Origin: an uncultured Cardiobacterium sp.
GTDB lineage: Bacteria > Pseudomonadota > Gammaproteobacteria > Cardiobacteriales > Cardiobacteriaceae
Reading direction: 5' to 3'
Length of the DNA stretch: 14,363 nt
Assembly (NCBI RefSeq): GCF_938028825.1
Contig: NZ_CALIZP010000038.1
Location: forward strand, 1 to 14,363
The notes beneath the pieces are model-generated. The model was given only the letters and a program-made list of their open reading frames with translations, was not told where the DNA came from and ran no database searches. A program made the translations under genes and the position numbers. This document shows positions 1 through 5,151 of the stretch, in pieces. Position 1 is the first letter of the stretch. Each line of letters opens with the position of its first letter.

Positions 1-662
1 ACTTGCACTTTGCTATATCTTTCAGCGGGTTTCATTTTTTTGTCGTGTACGAAGGGTTCATCCACAAAGACAGTTGCTTCGCCGTCCTCATCCATCGCCA
101 GCCACCGCGCCCACGGCGGCACAATGATGTCTCGTCCGTAATAGTCTTTGACTACGCGGTATTCCGGCTCTTTCGGCTTGAAAAATTTGTCGCGCAGCTC
201 CCGCATGACGTCTTGTTCCTGCAGTCTTTCCGGGATGGCGTGTTTCAGGAAGCGGACAAACGATTCTTTCCCGCCATCGAGCTCAACTGCTTCGACGCCG
301 ATGCGGCCAGCCGCCCAGCTTACCAACTCCCCGGCGATTTCCTTGCTGCCGGGGCTACCGAGAATTTGCACGTTCATGGCTGCCTCAAGCATTGCCGTCA
401 CCTCAATCATCCATTGCTGGTCATGCGGGCAGTTGGTCAGCGTTTCTTTCCAGTCCTTGCCTTCGAGTTCCGCGCGGACGTCAATGTTCCAGACTGCCCC
501 GCTCTTCACGTCCCAGACGCCATAGCTGACGTGGGGCTTTTCCATAAATGCCGACATCGTGCCGTCTTCGTTGACGGCGAGCCAGTTGGCACGGGCAGGG
601 ATGTGCAGGATATTGCCATAGAACATCACCAATTTGTTGTGATCTTTGCTTTTTACGTTCAT
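1..662 (-). CDS. Hypothetical early-operon protein, 3' part beyond left edge
   Basis: The frame is open from an ATG at 662 to the window edge (220 codons, no stop), so the C-terminus is missing. The ATG overlaps the TGA of the preceding 61-aa gene (ATGA), which indicates translational coupling and fixes the start. I recognise no enzyme family. The protein contains the same short module twice: near residues 17-38 (ARANWLAVNEDGTMSAFMEKP) and near residues 187-205 (WARWLAMDEDG, then F and DEP). W-x-A-x-(N/D)EDG followed by an aromatic and an acidic/proline tail is a motif I have seen in small phage proteins of unknown role, usually once per protein. Residues between the repeats look soluble and alpha/beta, without membrane segments. 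It is probably the last or nearly last gene of the early operon. Function unknown. Confidence 0.75.
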   Translation of the reverse strand, partial: MNVKSKDHNKLVMFYGNILHIPARANWLAVNEDGTMSAFMEKPHVSYGVWDVKSGAVWNIDVRAELEGKDWKETLTNCPHDQQWMIEVTAMLEAAMNVQILGSPGSKEIAGELVSWAAGRIGVEAVELDGGKESFVRFLKHAIPERLQEQDVMRELRDKFFKPKEPEYRVVKDYYGRDIIVPPWARWLAMDEDGEATVFVDEPFVHDKKMKPAERYSKVQ

Positions 663-844
663 GCTGCTTTCTCCTGCATTTCGGCTTTATCAACAATTTC
701 CAGCGTGAGCCTACCTTGCTTACCACTTGCCAGTTGTATCGTTGGAGCTAGGCTCTTTATCTTCTCCTGCTCCATAATCTTCGCCAGCTCCGAGGACGCT
801 TCTACCCATTTTCGCATTGCCATTGTTAGGGGGTCGTTACTCAT
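659..844 (-). CDS. Small hypothetical protein (61 aa)
   Basis: The start at 844 is chosen because GGAG lies six bases upstream of ATG (GGAGAAAAACATG); a longer in-frame extension toward 973 would run into the end of the primase-helicase gene. The stop TGA overlaps the ATG of the next gene (ATGA). The product is a charged, mostly helical polypeptide beginning MSNDPLTMAMRKW and ending EMQEKAA, with no cysteines, membrane segment or motif I can name. It lies between the primase-helicase and the left-edge gene, so it probably belongs to the replication/early operon. Function unknown. Confidence 0.65.
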   Translation of the reverse strand: MSNDPLTMAMRKWVEASSELAKIMEQEKIKSLAPTIQLASGKQGRLTLEIVDKAEMQEKAA

Positions 845-860
845 GTTTTTCTCCAGTGTT

Positions 861-1244
861 TTAAGAAGTCGGTTCCCCGCGCGCACGTTGGAATACCCAG
901 CAGCGCGGGGTTTTGAGTTGGCCGGCGTTGTTGCACGCGATCGCCGATGACACCGTGCGGCTCGCATCAACAAACTTGCGGTGTTTGCTGGAGCGCAGGT
1001 GGCGTTTCAGGTCACGCAGCAACGGCACCTGCTGGCGCGCATTGCCGGCCATTTCGATAAATTCGTTGAGGTTGACGGCAATGAGGTTCGGGTCGCGGCT
1101 GTGGTTGAGCGCGGGGATACTTCGGCCAAAGTCGTCTTTCCTCCCTTGCCCGTCCAGGTAATCGAAGGTTTCCCAAAATTCGGCGACCACCGGATGATCG
1201 GCGGCGATAGTCGTTTGCCGCTCGATGCAGGCATCTTTCAGCGC
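861..1244 (-). pseudogene. Out-of-frame C-terminal end of the primase-helicase
   Basis: This frame encodes about 127 residues that resume the family sequence lost by the ATPase frame: ALKDACIERQTTIAADHP, VVAEFWETFDYLDG, then NHSRDPNLIAVNLNEFIEMA, LKRHLRSSKHRKFVD, and CWVF near the end. There is no start codon with a ribosome-binding site. It joins the upstream frame if one base is lost, or two gained, between 1257 and 1241, where an A5 run and a GCGC tract lie on the coding strand. A TAA in this frame just upstream limits where the change can be. A simple -1 slip at the A5 run would not restore this frame. Confidence 0.7.
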
Positions 1245-2238
1245 AGGTCGCCTTTTTCTGTTCGGTCGTTAAACCGAAGATGTCGGCAAATTGTTCGGCG
1301 AAGGCCATCAGCTGGGCGTGGTTTTTGGCCAGCCGCGCATGATGAATGCCCTCAATGTTGAGCAGCATTTCTTGATACTTCGGCATCTTTTCGGCGACGT
1401 AGGAAACCACCTCGTTTTCGCGCGTCGTGGCCAGCAGCACGAAGTAGCTTAGTTCCTCAATGCCTAGGCGCAGCATTTCATCGGTGGCCGCCTTGGAATC
1501 GGCACTGTGTCCCGCTTTCGTGAAGCGCAGCTGGACTATCCGTTCCAGCACCGCGTCGCTGGCGTTGACCTGGTCGTTTTGCGCGATGACCAACGTGCCG
1601 CGAAAAGGCGGCTCGTAGGTTTCGTTGCCGCTGTTTTTCAGGCCGCGAACCCGCATCCCGCGCCCGTTGTAGAACGGTTTGAGTTCGTCCCAGTCAAACT
1701 TTTTCACATGCGAGTCTTCGGCACGGTCAGCCTCGATGAAGACGTTGGGCATGTTGGAATGCTGCGCCAGTGAGCGGTCGAGGCCGGCACGGGTGCCCTT
1801 GTTCGGATCAATGCCCTCGCGATCCTGACCAAGCAGGCGCCAAAGGAATTCGATCAGGGTCGTCTTGCCGGAACCCGGCTCGCCGATGACTTCGAGGAAG
1901 GGAAAGGACGACTGACATTTGCGCGTCTGTTCGGCAAAAAGCGAGGCGAACCAGTACACGGCGGCAATCATGCCGTCCGTGCCAAAAGTCCGCCATACCA
2001 GTTGCGGCCAGTCCTGCCGGTAGTGGCGCGGGGTTGTTTCGATGTGCATCTGCCGCTCACGCGACAGCGACTTGATGGATTTTTTCGGCAGGTCGAAAAA
2101 ATCCTCTTCGTTGATGGCGTATGTTTTCCCGCCCTGTATGGCGATAGTCGGGAAGATGTAGCAGCCGTGCTCGCGGCTGTAGCCGATGTATTCGATGGTT
2201 TCGACGGTTTTCAGGCCCTGCAGCCAGCGAGTTCCCAT
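1012..2238 (-). CDS. P-loop ATPase (helicase) fragment of phage primase-helicase
   Basis: The 408-residue frame carries a clear Walker A motif at residues 119-127 (GEPGSGKTT), a Walker B-like strand at 165-171 (NVFIEAD), a conserved FDWDELKPFYNGR block near 181-193, and a strand with a polar end at 214-221 (GTLVIAQN). This is the replicative ATPase half of phage Toprim-helicase proteins and should act on DNA at the phage origin. The ATG at 2238 has no Shine-Dalgarno, and the same frame is open back to the TAG at 2280, so it reads as the continuation of the Toprim frame. From about residue 327 onward the translation turns into arginine/glycine-rich nonsense, because the genuine C-terminus continues in another frame (861-1244). 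Confidence 0.75.
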   Translation of the reverse strand: MGTRWLQGLKTVETIEYIGYSREHGCYIFPTIAIQGGKTYAINEEDFFDLPKKSIKSLSRERQMHIETTPRHYRQDWPQLVWRTFGTDGMIAAVYWFASLFAEQTRKCQSSFPFLEVIGEPGSGKTTLIEFLWRLLGQDREGIDPNKGTRAGLDRSLAQHSNMPNVFIEADRAEDSHVKKFDWDELKPFYNGRGMRVRGLKNSGNETYEPPFRGTLVIAQNDQVNASDAVLERIVQLRFTKAGHSADSKAATDEMLRLGIEELSYFVLLATTRENEVVSYVAEKMPKYQEMLLNIEGIHHARLAKNHAQLMAFAEQFADIFGLTTEQKKATCAERCLHRAANDYRRRSSGGRRILGNLRLPGRAREERRLWPKYPRAQPQPRPEPHCRQPQRIYRNGRQCAPAGAVAA

Positions 2239-2277
2239 CCAGTCAAGATGTTTGGCCTCACCCGACCACCATGCCCC

Positions 2278-3012
2278 CTACGCGCTGGCCAGCCGCTTTT
2301 TGAACTCGGCGCTGGCGGTAATCTGCCCCGGCGTGAATGTCATGTTCATCGCCGGACGGCTATCCGGAAAATGGATGCGGGCATAAAACCAGCTTTCATC
2401 TGTCACCTCGGCGCGTTGAAAATAAAGGAATTCCGGACGGGCGTTGGCAATGCGCTGCGTCTTGCCGACCATCATCACCGCATTGAGTGTGGTTTCATTG
2501 TCTGTTCGTCCGTAATCGAAGTCGCCGGATTCGATCAGCTCCTCCAATGCCTTTTGCTCAACCGCCCACCAGTAGAGCTGGTTGTCGAAGTCCACGACAA
2601 AGCCATGCGACTTGTTATGGACAAAGAGCAACGCGGCCTTTTCATCGACCGAACGGGCAATCAGCAGCGCACCGTGGTAGCGGTATTCGTCGAGGTCTTC
2701 GGCAGTCAGTCGGTCCAGGCGGTGCAGGTCGTTCCAGTCACATTTGCTCTTTGCGGGCGCGATGGCGGCGGCGCAATCCAGTCCCGCCTTGCGCATGCGG
2801 GCAACAAACTTGCGGATGGCCGCTTTGCCCGCGCGATCGTTGTCGAGGGCCCACACCCAGCGCACTCCTTGTGCGGTGCAGTTGGTGAGCGCCGTTTTCG
2901 GATAATTCGAGCAACTGAGAATGGCGACAGCTTTGATGCCGTTTTGCCACAGCGAGATGGCATCAATTATGCCCTCGGTTATCCATACCTCGTCGCCGTC
3001 TTGGATGACCAT
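2278..3012 (-). CDS. Toprim-domain fragment of phage primase-helicase
   Basis: This 244-residue open frame starts at once with a Toprim fold, the metal-dependent nucleotidyl-transfer domain of DnaG-type primases. Residues 10-18 read WITEGIIDA (catalytic-type glutamate E13), and residues 54-61 read WALDNDRA, giving the D57-x-D59 pair. DWNDL at 92-96 is typical of phage Toprim-helicase proteins. The ATG is two bases past the TAA of the Ogr-like gene, and the only purine-rich stretch (TAAGG) abuts it, so translation would depend on coupling. The family's N-terminal zinc-binding region is absent. It ends at TAG 2280-2278 in the middle of what should be continuous protein (EFKKRLASA, stop, GAWWSGEAKHLDW). 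Alone it would lack motor and template-binding parts. Confidence 0.75.
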   Translation of the reverse strand: MVIQDGDEVWITEGIIDAISLWQNGIKAVAILSCSNYPKTALTNCTAQGVRWVWALDNDRAGKAAIRKFVARMRKAGLDCAAAIAPAKSKCDWNDLHRLDRLTAEDLDEYRYHGALLIARSVDEKAALLFVHNKSHGFVVDFDNQLYWWAVEQKALEELIESGDFDYGRTDNETTLNAVMMVGKTQRIANARPEFLYFQRAEVTDESWFYARIHFPDSRPAMNMTFTPGQITASAEFKKRLASA

Positions 3013-3014
3013 CC

Positions 3015-3572
3015 TTACAGCAGTGCGCTTTGTTGCTCGCGCGTCGCACGGGCGCGGACAAATTCAACCAGCTCGCGCAGCGATACCGCATACTGTTGGC
3101 CGCCGTCGTTGATGATGGCGCAAACAGTTGTAGAGTCGTCGATGGACAGGCCCCAGCCCTCTTTGGCCAGTCCTGCAGATTCGCGCTCAGAGATGGCACG
3201 GGCGGCCGTCAGCTCGGCGCGGTGCGTATCAATATCAACCAGCTCCCGCAAGTAGTCGCGGCAGGCGGCGAGCTTCTCGTCGCGGCTATAACTCGGCTGC
3301 CACGGCCGGGCAACAAACTCGCGTGCGAGATCCAACAGGCGATCACCCGCCGCATCGCAAACCGGGATGGCGGTGACATGCGGCTGGAACAGGGGACTAG
3401 CAGGCGATATTTGCCGGACAATCTCGGCGCGGATGAGGTATGTCGCACCGCAGTGCGGGTTTTGACATGCCGCATACTGCTCGCGCATGGCCTCGTGCTG
3501 CTGGTGACTGCCCTGTATGCGCATCGGTGCGCCACAGGCCGGGCAGGGAAAATGACGGATTGGCCGGCTCAT
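3015..3572 (-). CDS. Ogr/Delta-type zinc finger protein with long C-terminal extension
   Basis: The start at 3572 is preferred over an in-frame start at 3608: AAGGGG precedes it and its ATG overlaps the TGA of the upstream gene (ATGA). Residues 8-50 match the Ogr/Delta zinc finger, which activates P2-type late promoters: C10-x2-C13, about 22 residues, C36-x4-C41, with the QYAACQNPHCGATYL signature, and later ISP as in the family. P2 Ogr is about 72 residues; this protein is 186. The extra 115 residues are predicted mostly helical (RDYLRELVDIDTHRAELTA, SLRELVEFVRARATREQQ) and resemble nothing I can name. It sits inside the early operon rather than beyond gene D as in P2. It is most likely a transcription activator for late genes; the role of the C-terminal part is unknown. 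Confidence 0.75.
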   Translation of the reverse strand: MSRPIRHFPCPACGAPMRIQGSHQQHEAMREQYAACQNPHCGATYLIRAEIVRQISPASPLFQPHVTAIPVCDAAGDRLLDLAREFVARPWQPSYSRDEKLAACRDYLRELVDIDTHRAELTAARAISERESAGLAKEGWGLSIDDSTTVCAIINDGGQQYAVSLRELVEFVRARATREQQSALL

Positions 3573-3850
3573 AGAGCCCCCTTGTAGTACTGCCTGACCA
3601 ATTCCCAAGAACGTTGCAGGGCTTCATCCACCGTGTCGAAAAATTCCGTGGGGTGGACTTTATCGGGATTGCTGTACATGCGGACGCTTGGACCGTCCTT
3701 GTCGCACAGCAGGTATACACTGGCTTTGGCAAAGCGTGCCGAGATTTGTATTTCGTCGTTGTCAAAAAACGACGCGTAGCAAGTTATTCCCCGTTCAATC
3801 AGACGGGCGGCACAAGCGGAAAAGAGGAGCTTCAGCGTGTCCTTATTCAT
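3569..3850 (-). CDS. Hypothetical early-operon protein (93 aa)
   Basis: The ATG at 3850 has GGAGGA six to eleven bases upstream and lies inside the end of the preceding membrane-protein gene (8-base overlap, ATGAATAA), so the start is well supported. The stop overlaps the next start as ATGA. The protein begins MNKDTLKLLFSACAARL and ends SWELVRQYYKGAL. It looks like a small alpha/beta soluble domain with a central beta-rich part (DEIQISARF, ASVYLLCDKDG, SVRMYSNP) and a C-terminal helix containing FDTVDEALQ. I do not recognise the family. The context, between a membrane protein and an Ogr-like regulator, suggests an accessory early function. Confidence 0.7.
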   Translation of the reverse strand: MNKDTLKLLFSACAARLIERGITCYASFFDNDEIQISARFAKASVYLLCDKDGPSVRMYSNPDKVHPTEFFDTVDEALQRSWELVRQYYKGAL

Positions 3851-4070
3851 GGCGTCCTCCTTTGCGCAACCAGGCAAGGCATCCCGGCTGCTCGTCGGCA
3901 GACAGATGCGGGCAGAGTTCGGCGATGTAGTGCGCGTGCGCTTCGCTGCGTACAGAGGCGGGGGCTTCATCCACGCCGAGCAGGGCAAAGGCAAAAGTTG
4001 TCGAGAAAAACAGCAGGGCGACGGCGTAGAGGACGATGTCGCGCAGACGGATGGGGCGGATAGCTTTCAT
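3843..4070 (-). CDS. Small single-span membrane protein of the early operon (75 aa)
   Basis: The start at 4070 is set by an ATGA overlap with the end of the CII-like gene. Residues 1-10 are basic (MKAIRPIRLR), residues about 11-33 form one hydrophobic segment (DIVLYAVALLFFSTTFAFAL), and the remaining 40 residues carry two cysteines (ELCPHLSADEQPGC). Positive-inside topology would leave the C-terminal part in the periplasm, where the cysteines could pair. The length and the single span do not match a holin with a known motif, and the position in the early operon also argues against lysis. Small membrane proteins at this place can alter host physiology or exclude other phages, but nothing in the sequence proves this. 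Confidence 0.7.
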   Translation of the reverse strand: MKAIRPIRLRDIVLYAVALLFFSTTFAFALLGVDEAPASVRSEAHAHYIAELCPHLSADEQPGCLAWLRKGGRHE

Positions 4071-4375
4071 GCGGCACCTTCCGTTTCGGTCATCATGTTC
4101 AGAGCGTCGCGGGACAGCGACAACAACGCATGAAAACACGATGGCGTGATGATCATGCTTCGTGCCGGAGCAAGCGCAAGGCCTTGCGGATTAGCAGTGC
4201 TGGGCAGGGCAACCAGCTGACAAAACTCGGCAAACGACAAGCGGCGTTCACCGGATTTGATGCGGCTCACGGCGCTGTCATCAACATGCAGAGCGTCGCG
4301 GATGGACGCTACTGAAATGGCACGCAAATGGTTGTGCAGGACCGTTTCGCGGTCACAAAAGTTTTTGCTGTTCAT
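4067..4375 (-). CDS. CII-like helix-turn-helix regulator
   Basis: The ATG at 4375 overlaps the TGA of the RHH gene (ATGA) and follows GGAGGGG. The 102-residue product has a helix-turn-helix around residues 20-50: SIRDALHVDDSAVSRIKSGE, which resembles the lambda CII-type core G/H-V-D-x-S-x-(I/V)-S-R-x-K. CII-family proteins activate lysogeny promoters or take part in replication control in lambdoid and other temperate phages. The C-terminal part (SMIITPSCFHALLSLSRDAL) is helical and could oligomerise. It is the second gene after the early promoter, the usual place of cII. The fold assignment is good; the precise regulatory target is not visible. Confidence 0.75.
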   Translation of the reverse strand: MNSKNFCDRETVLHNHLRAISVASIRDALHVDDSAVSRIKSGERRLSFAEFCQLVALPSTANPQGLALAPARSMIITPSCFHALLSLSRDALNMMTETEGAA

Positions 4376-4599
4376 CGCACCCCTCCCTCGCCATACTCGG
4401 CGTCGAGCCAGCGTTTGATGCATTGGTAGGCGATGGTCGACATTGGGATTTTGTGATCTCGTGCAGCGCGCTGTAAGCGCTTCCGATCCGTCTTGGTAAT
4501 CTTCACCAAGACGGGCTTGGCAGTTCGGCTCTCTCTTTCAACGGTGCTGGTGTTCATGTATGATTCGCGAATGGGTAAACGTTTAACCACGCCCCCCAT
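4372..4599 (-). CDS. Ribbon-helix-helix-type regulator, first early gene (75 aa)
   Basis: The start at 4599 is chosen because a near-perfect Shine-Dalgarno, AAGGAGG, lies five bases upstream; a second ATG (codon 15) has no such site. From residue 28 the sequence KPVLVKITKTDRKRLQRAAR, then KIPMSTIAYQCIKRWLD, has the short strand plus two helices of a MetJ/Arc-type ribbon-helix-helix DNA-binding domain. It is the first gene opposite the repressor, the position of Cro, and is likely an early repressor. Its codons 5-9 contain one of the AACGTT-centred palindromes, so its own coding sequence may hold an operator. Length (75 aa) suits a dimeric RHH repressor. Confidence 0.7.
   Translation of the reverse strand: MGGVVKRLPIRESYMNTSTVERESRTAKPVLVKITKTDRKRLQRAARDHKIPMSTIAYQCIKRWLDAEYGEGGVR
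4573..4588. promoter_or_regulatory. Operator-like palindrome inside first early gene
   Basis: GGGTAAACGTTTAACC is a 16-base dyad with a single mismatched pair and a perfect ten-base core TAAACGTTTA. It shares AACGTT and the GTTAAACG half-site with the palindromes on the other side of the switch, which argues for a shared binding protein. Confidence 0.5.
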
Positions 4600-4608
4600 A
4601 AGCCTCCT

Positions 4609-4616
4609 TAACGTTA
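4609..4616. promoter_or_regulatory. Operator-like palindrome next to early gene ribosome-binding site
   Basis: TAACGTTA is a perfect eight-base dyad with the same AACGTT centre as the other switch palindromes. It lies directly upstream of AAGGAGG for the RHH gene, so protein bound here could block elongation of the early transcript or act as part of a cooperative array. Confidence 0.4.
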
Positions 4617-4668
4617 CGTTGAGGTGAAGGAGCAGCCGTTTTGTTTGACTACTTACGCGACCGCTCCG

Positions 4669-4697
4669 ACTATGTCGGTTAAACGTTCAACGGTTAA
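4669..4697 (-). promoter_or_regulatory. Putative early promoter (leftward)
   Basis: On the minus strand, TTAACC (4697-4692) and CATAGT (4674-4669) are separated by 17 bases; each matches four of six consensus positions. Transcription would start about 60 bases upstream of the RHH gene and run the whole early operon. The match is moderate; the support is position and overlap with the palindromes. Confidence 0.35.
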
Positions 4698-4703
4698 CGT
4701 TAG
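4677..4703. promoter_or_regulatory. Tandem operator-like palindromes at the divergent promoters
   Basis: Two AACGTT-centred dyads abut: GTTAAACGTTCAAC (4678-4691, one mismatched pair) and GTTAACGTTAG (4693-4703, containing perfect TAACGTTA). They overlap the inferred -35 elements of both divergent promoters. Next to them lies a separate hairpin-like dyad, CCGAC-TAT-GTCGG (4666-4678), that covers the inferred early -10. I take these as the main repressor/Cro-type control sites. Which of the two regulators binds cannot be read from sequence. Confidence 0.5.
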
Positions 4704-4715
4704 AACAACTATATG
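4686..4715 (+). promoter_or_regulatory. Putative repressor promoter (rightward)
   Basis: TTCAAC (4686-4691) and TATATG (4710-4715) lie 18 bases apart, about 35 bases before the repressor ATG at 4750. The -35 sits within the tandem palindromes, as expected for autoregulated lysogeny promoters. Consensus match is modest. The ribosome-binding site of the repressor is also weak (GGAAAAAG). Confidence 0.3.
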
Positions 4716-4749
4716 CCTAACATCTTAGGTATTCAATGGAAAAAGCCTA

Positions 4750-5151
4750 ATGATTGTGGATGTATCTGATATTTTTAAACTTTTAAGGAAGGAAGGCGGC
4801 GTTACTCAAGCAGAAATGGCCGAGATTGGTGGCGTCAGTTTGGCGACCCAGCAAAACTATGAAGCACAACGCACCAGACCAACAACCGAGTATCTGCAAC
4901 GCTTGGCCGTCGCTGGGTATGACGTAAATTTTCTGCTAACAGGAAAGAGACAAGTGCAAACTCTATCTCAAGAAGACAGCGAACTGCTGAATGCTTGGCA
5001 TAAGGCAGATTTGTCACGGAAAATGGCTGCGTATAACGCTTTGGTTGGGAAAGTTGAAATCCCTGGACAACAAGGTAATACCTATATTCAGCAAGGAGAT
5101 GGCAATGTGCGAAATGGAAGTATTCATCATCATGAAAAAAAAAATATATAA
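4750..5151 (+). CDS. XRE-family HTH phage repressor (CI analogue) ending in an A10 run
   Basis: Residues about 5-65 form an XRE helix-turn-helix: DIFKLLRKEGGVTQAEMAEI, GGVSLATQQNYEAQRT, then LAVAGYDVNFLLTG, the usual end of such domains in phage repressors. It faces the early operon across operator-like palindromes, the place of CI. At 133 residues it lacks an S24/LexA autoproteolysis domain, so RecA-driven self-cleavage is not expected. After a helical stretch (residues 72-98) the tail is glycine/asparagine-rich (GNTYIQQGDGNVRNGSIHHH), and codons 129-132 lie in ten consecutive A's (5135-5144) just before the TAA. A -1 shift there would extend the protein by 132 residues (see the ORF at 5142-5540). 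The gene is less G+C-rich than the early operon. Confidence 0.8.
   Translation: MIVDVSDIFKLLRKEGGVTQAEMAEIGGVSLATQQNYEAQRTRPTTEYLQRLAVAGYDVNFLLTGKRQVQTLSQEDSELLNAWHKADLSRKMAAYNALVGKVEIPGQQGNTYIQQGDGNVRNGSIHHHEKKNI
5135..5144 (+). other. A10 homopolymer: possible slippage or phase-variation site
   Basis: Ten A's follow CATCATCATG. In the repressor frame they read GAA AAA AAA AAT, so the -1 heptamer A AAA AAA is present in phase. The zero frame stops two codons later (TAA 5149-5151), while the -1 frame stays open for 132 codons. RNA polymerase slippage adding one A, ribosomal -1 slippage, or a genomic change to A11 or A8 would all give the same fused reading frame. Confidence 0.5.

Larger units (their letters stand above)
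861..3012 (-). pseudogene. Phage Toprim primase-P-loop helicase, apparently broken in three places
   Basis: In related prophages as I remember them, one protein of roughly 850 residues carries an N-terminal zinc-ribbon/primase part, a Toprim domain, a P-loop ATPase, and a C-terminal block ending in a CW(I/V)F-like motif. Here the same order appears in pieces. Toprim sequence begins immediately at the ATG at 3012 with no N-terminal half and no usable Shine-Dalgarno. An amber TAG at 2280-2278 splits the Toprim part from the ATPase part although both are in one frame and the 13 codons between TAG and the next ATG still read as conserved-looking protein (GAWWSGEAKHLDW). A further frame change between about 1257 and 1241 moves the true C-terminus (AADHPVVAEFWETFDYLDG to CWVF) into another frame ending at 861. 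Two sequencing errors cannot be excluded, but the missing N-terminus would remain. Confidence 0.7.

Noticed and set aside
3..950. A 315-codon plus-strand frame across the left end.
   Set aside because: It mirrors the left-edge gene, the 61-aa gene and the C-terminus of the helicase; no ribosome-binding site, and its translation is unlike any protein family, while the opposite strand has coupled genes.
1247..1262. The A5 run in the helicase gene as a programmed -1 frameshift site.
   Set aside because: The frame needed is +1 (or -2) relative to the ATPase frame; a -1 shift at the A5 run leads to TGA four codons later. A mutation or sequencing error is more likely.
2002..3255. A 417-codon plus-strand frame opposite the Toprim and ATPase parts.
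   Set aside because: Antisense shadow of a conserved G+C-rich gene; the minus strand carries Toprim motifs and no start signal is present on the plus strand.
4627..4682. Thirteen-codon plus-strand frame (TTG 4641, AAGGAG upstream) in the switch region.
   Set aside because: Probably chance; it lies upstream of the inferred repressor promoter, so it may not be transcribed, and it overlaps the operators.
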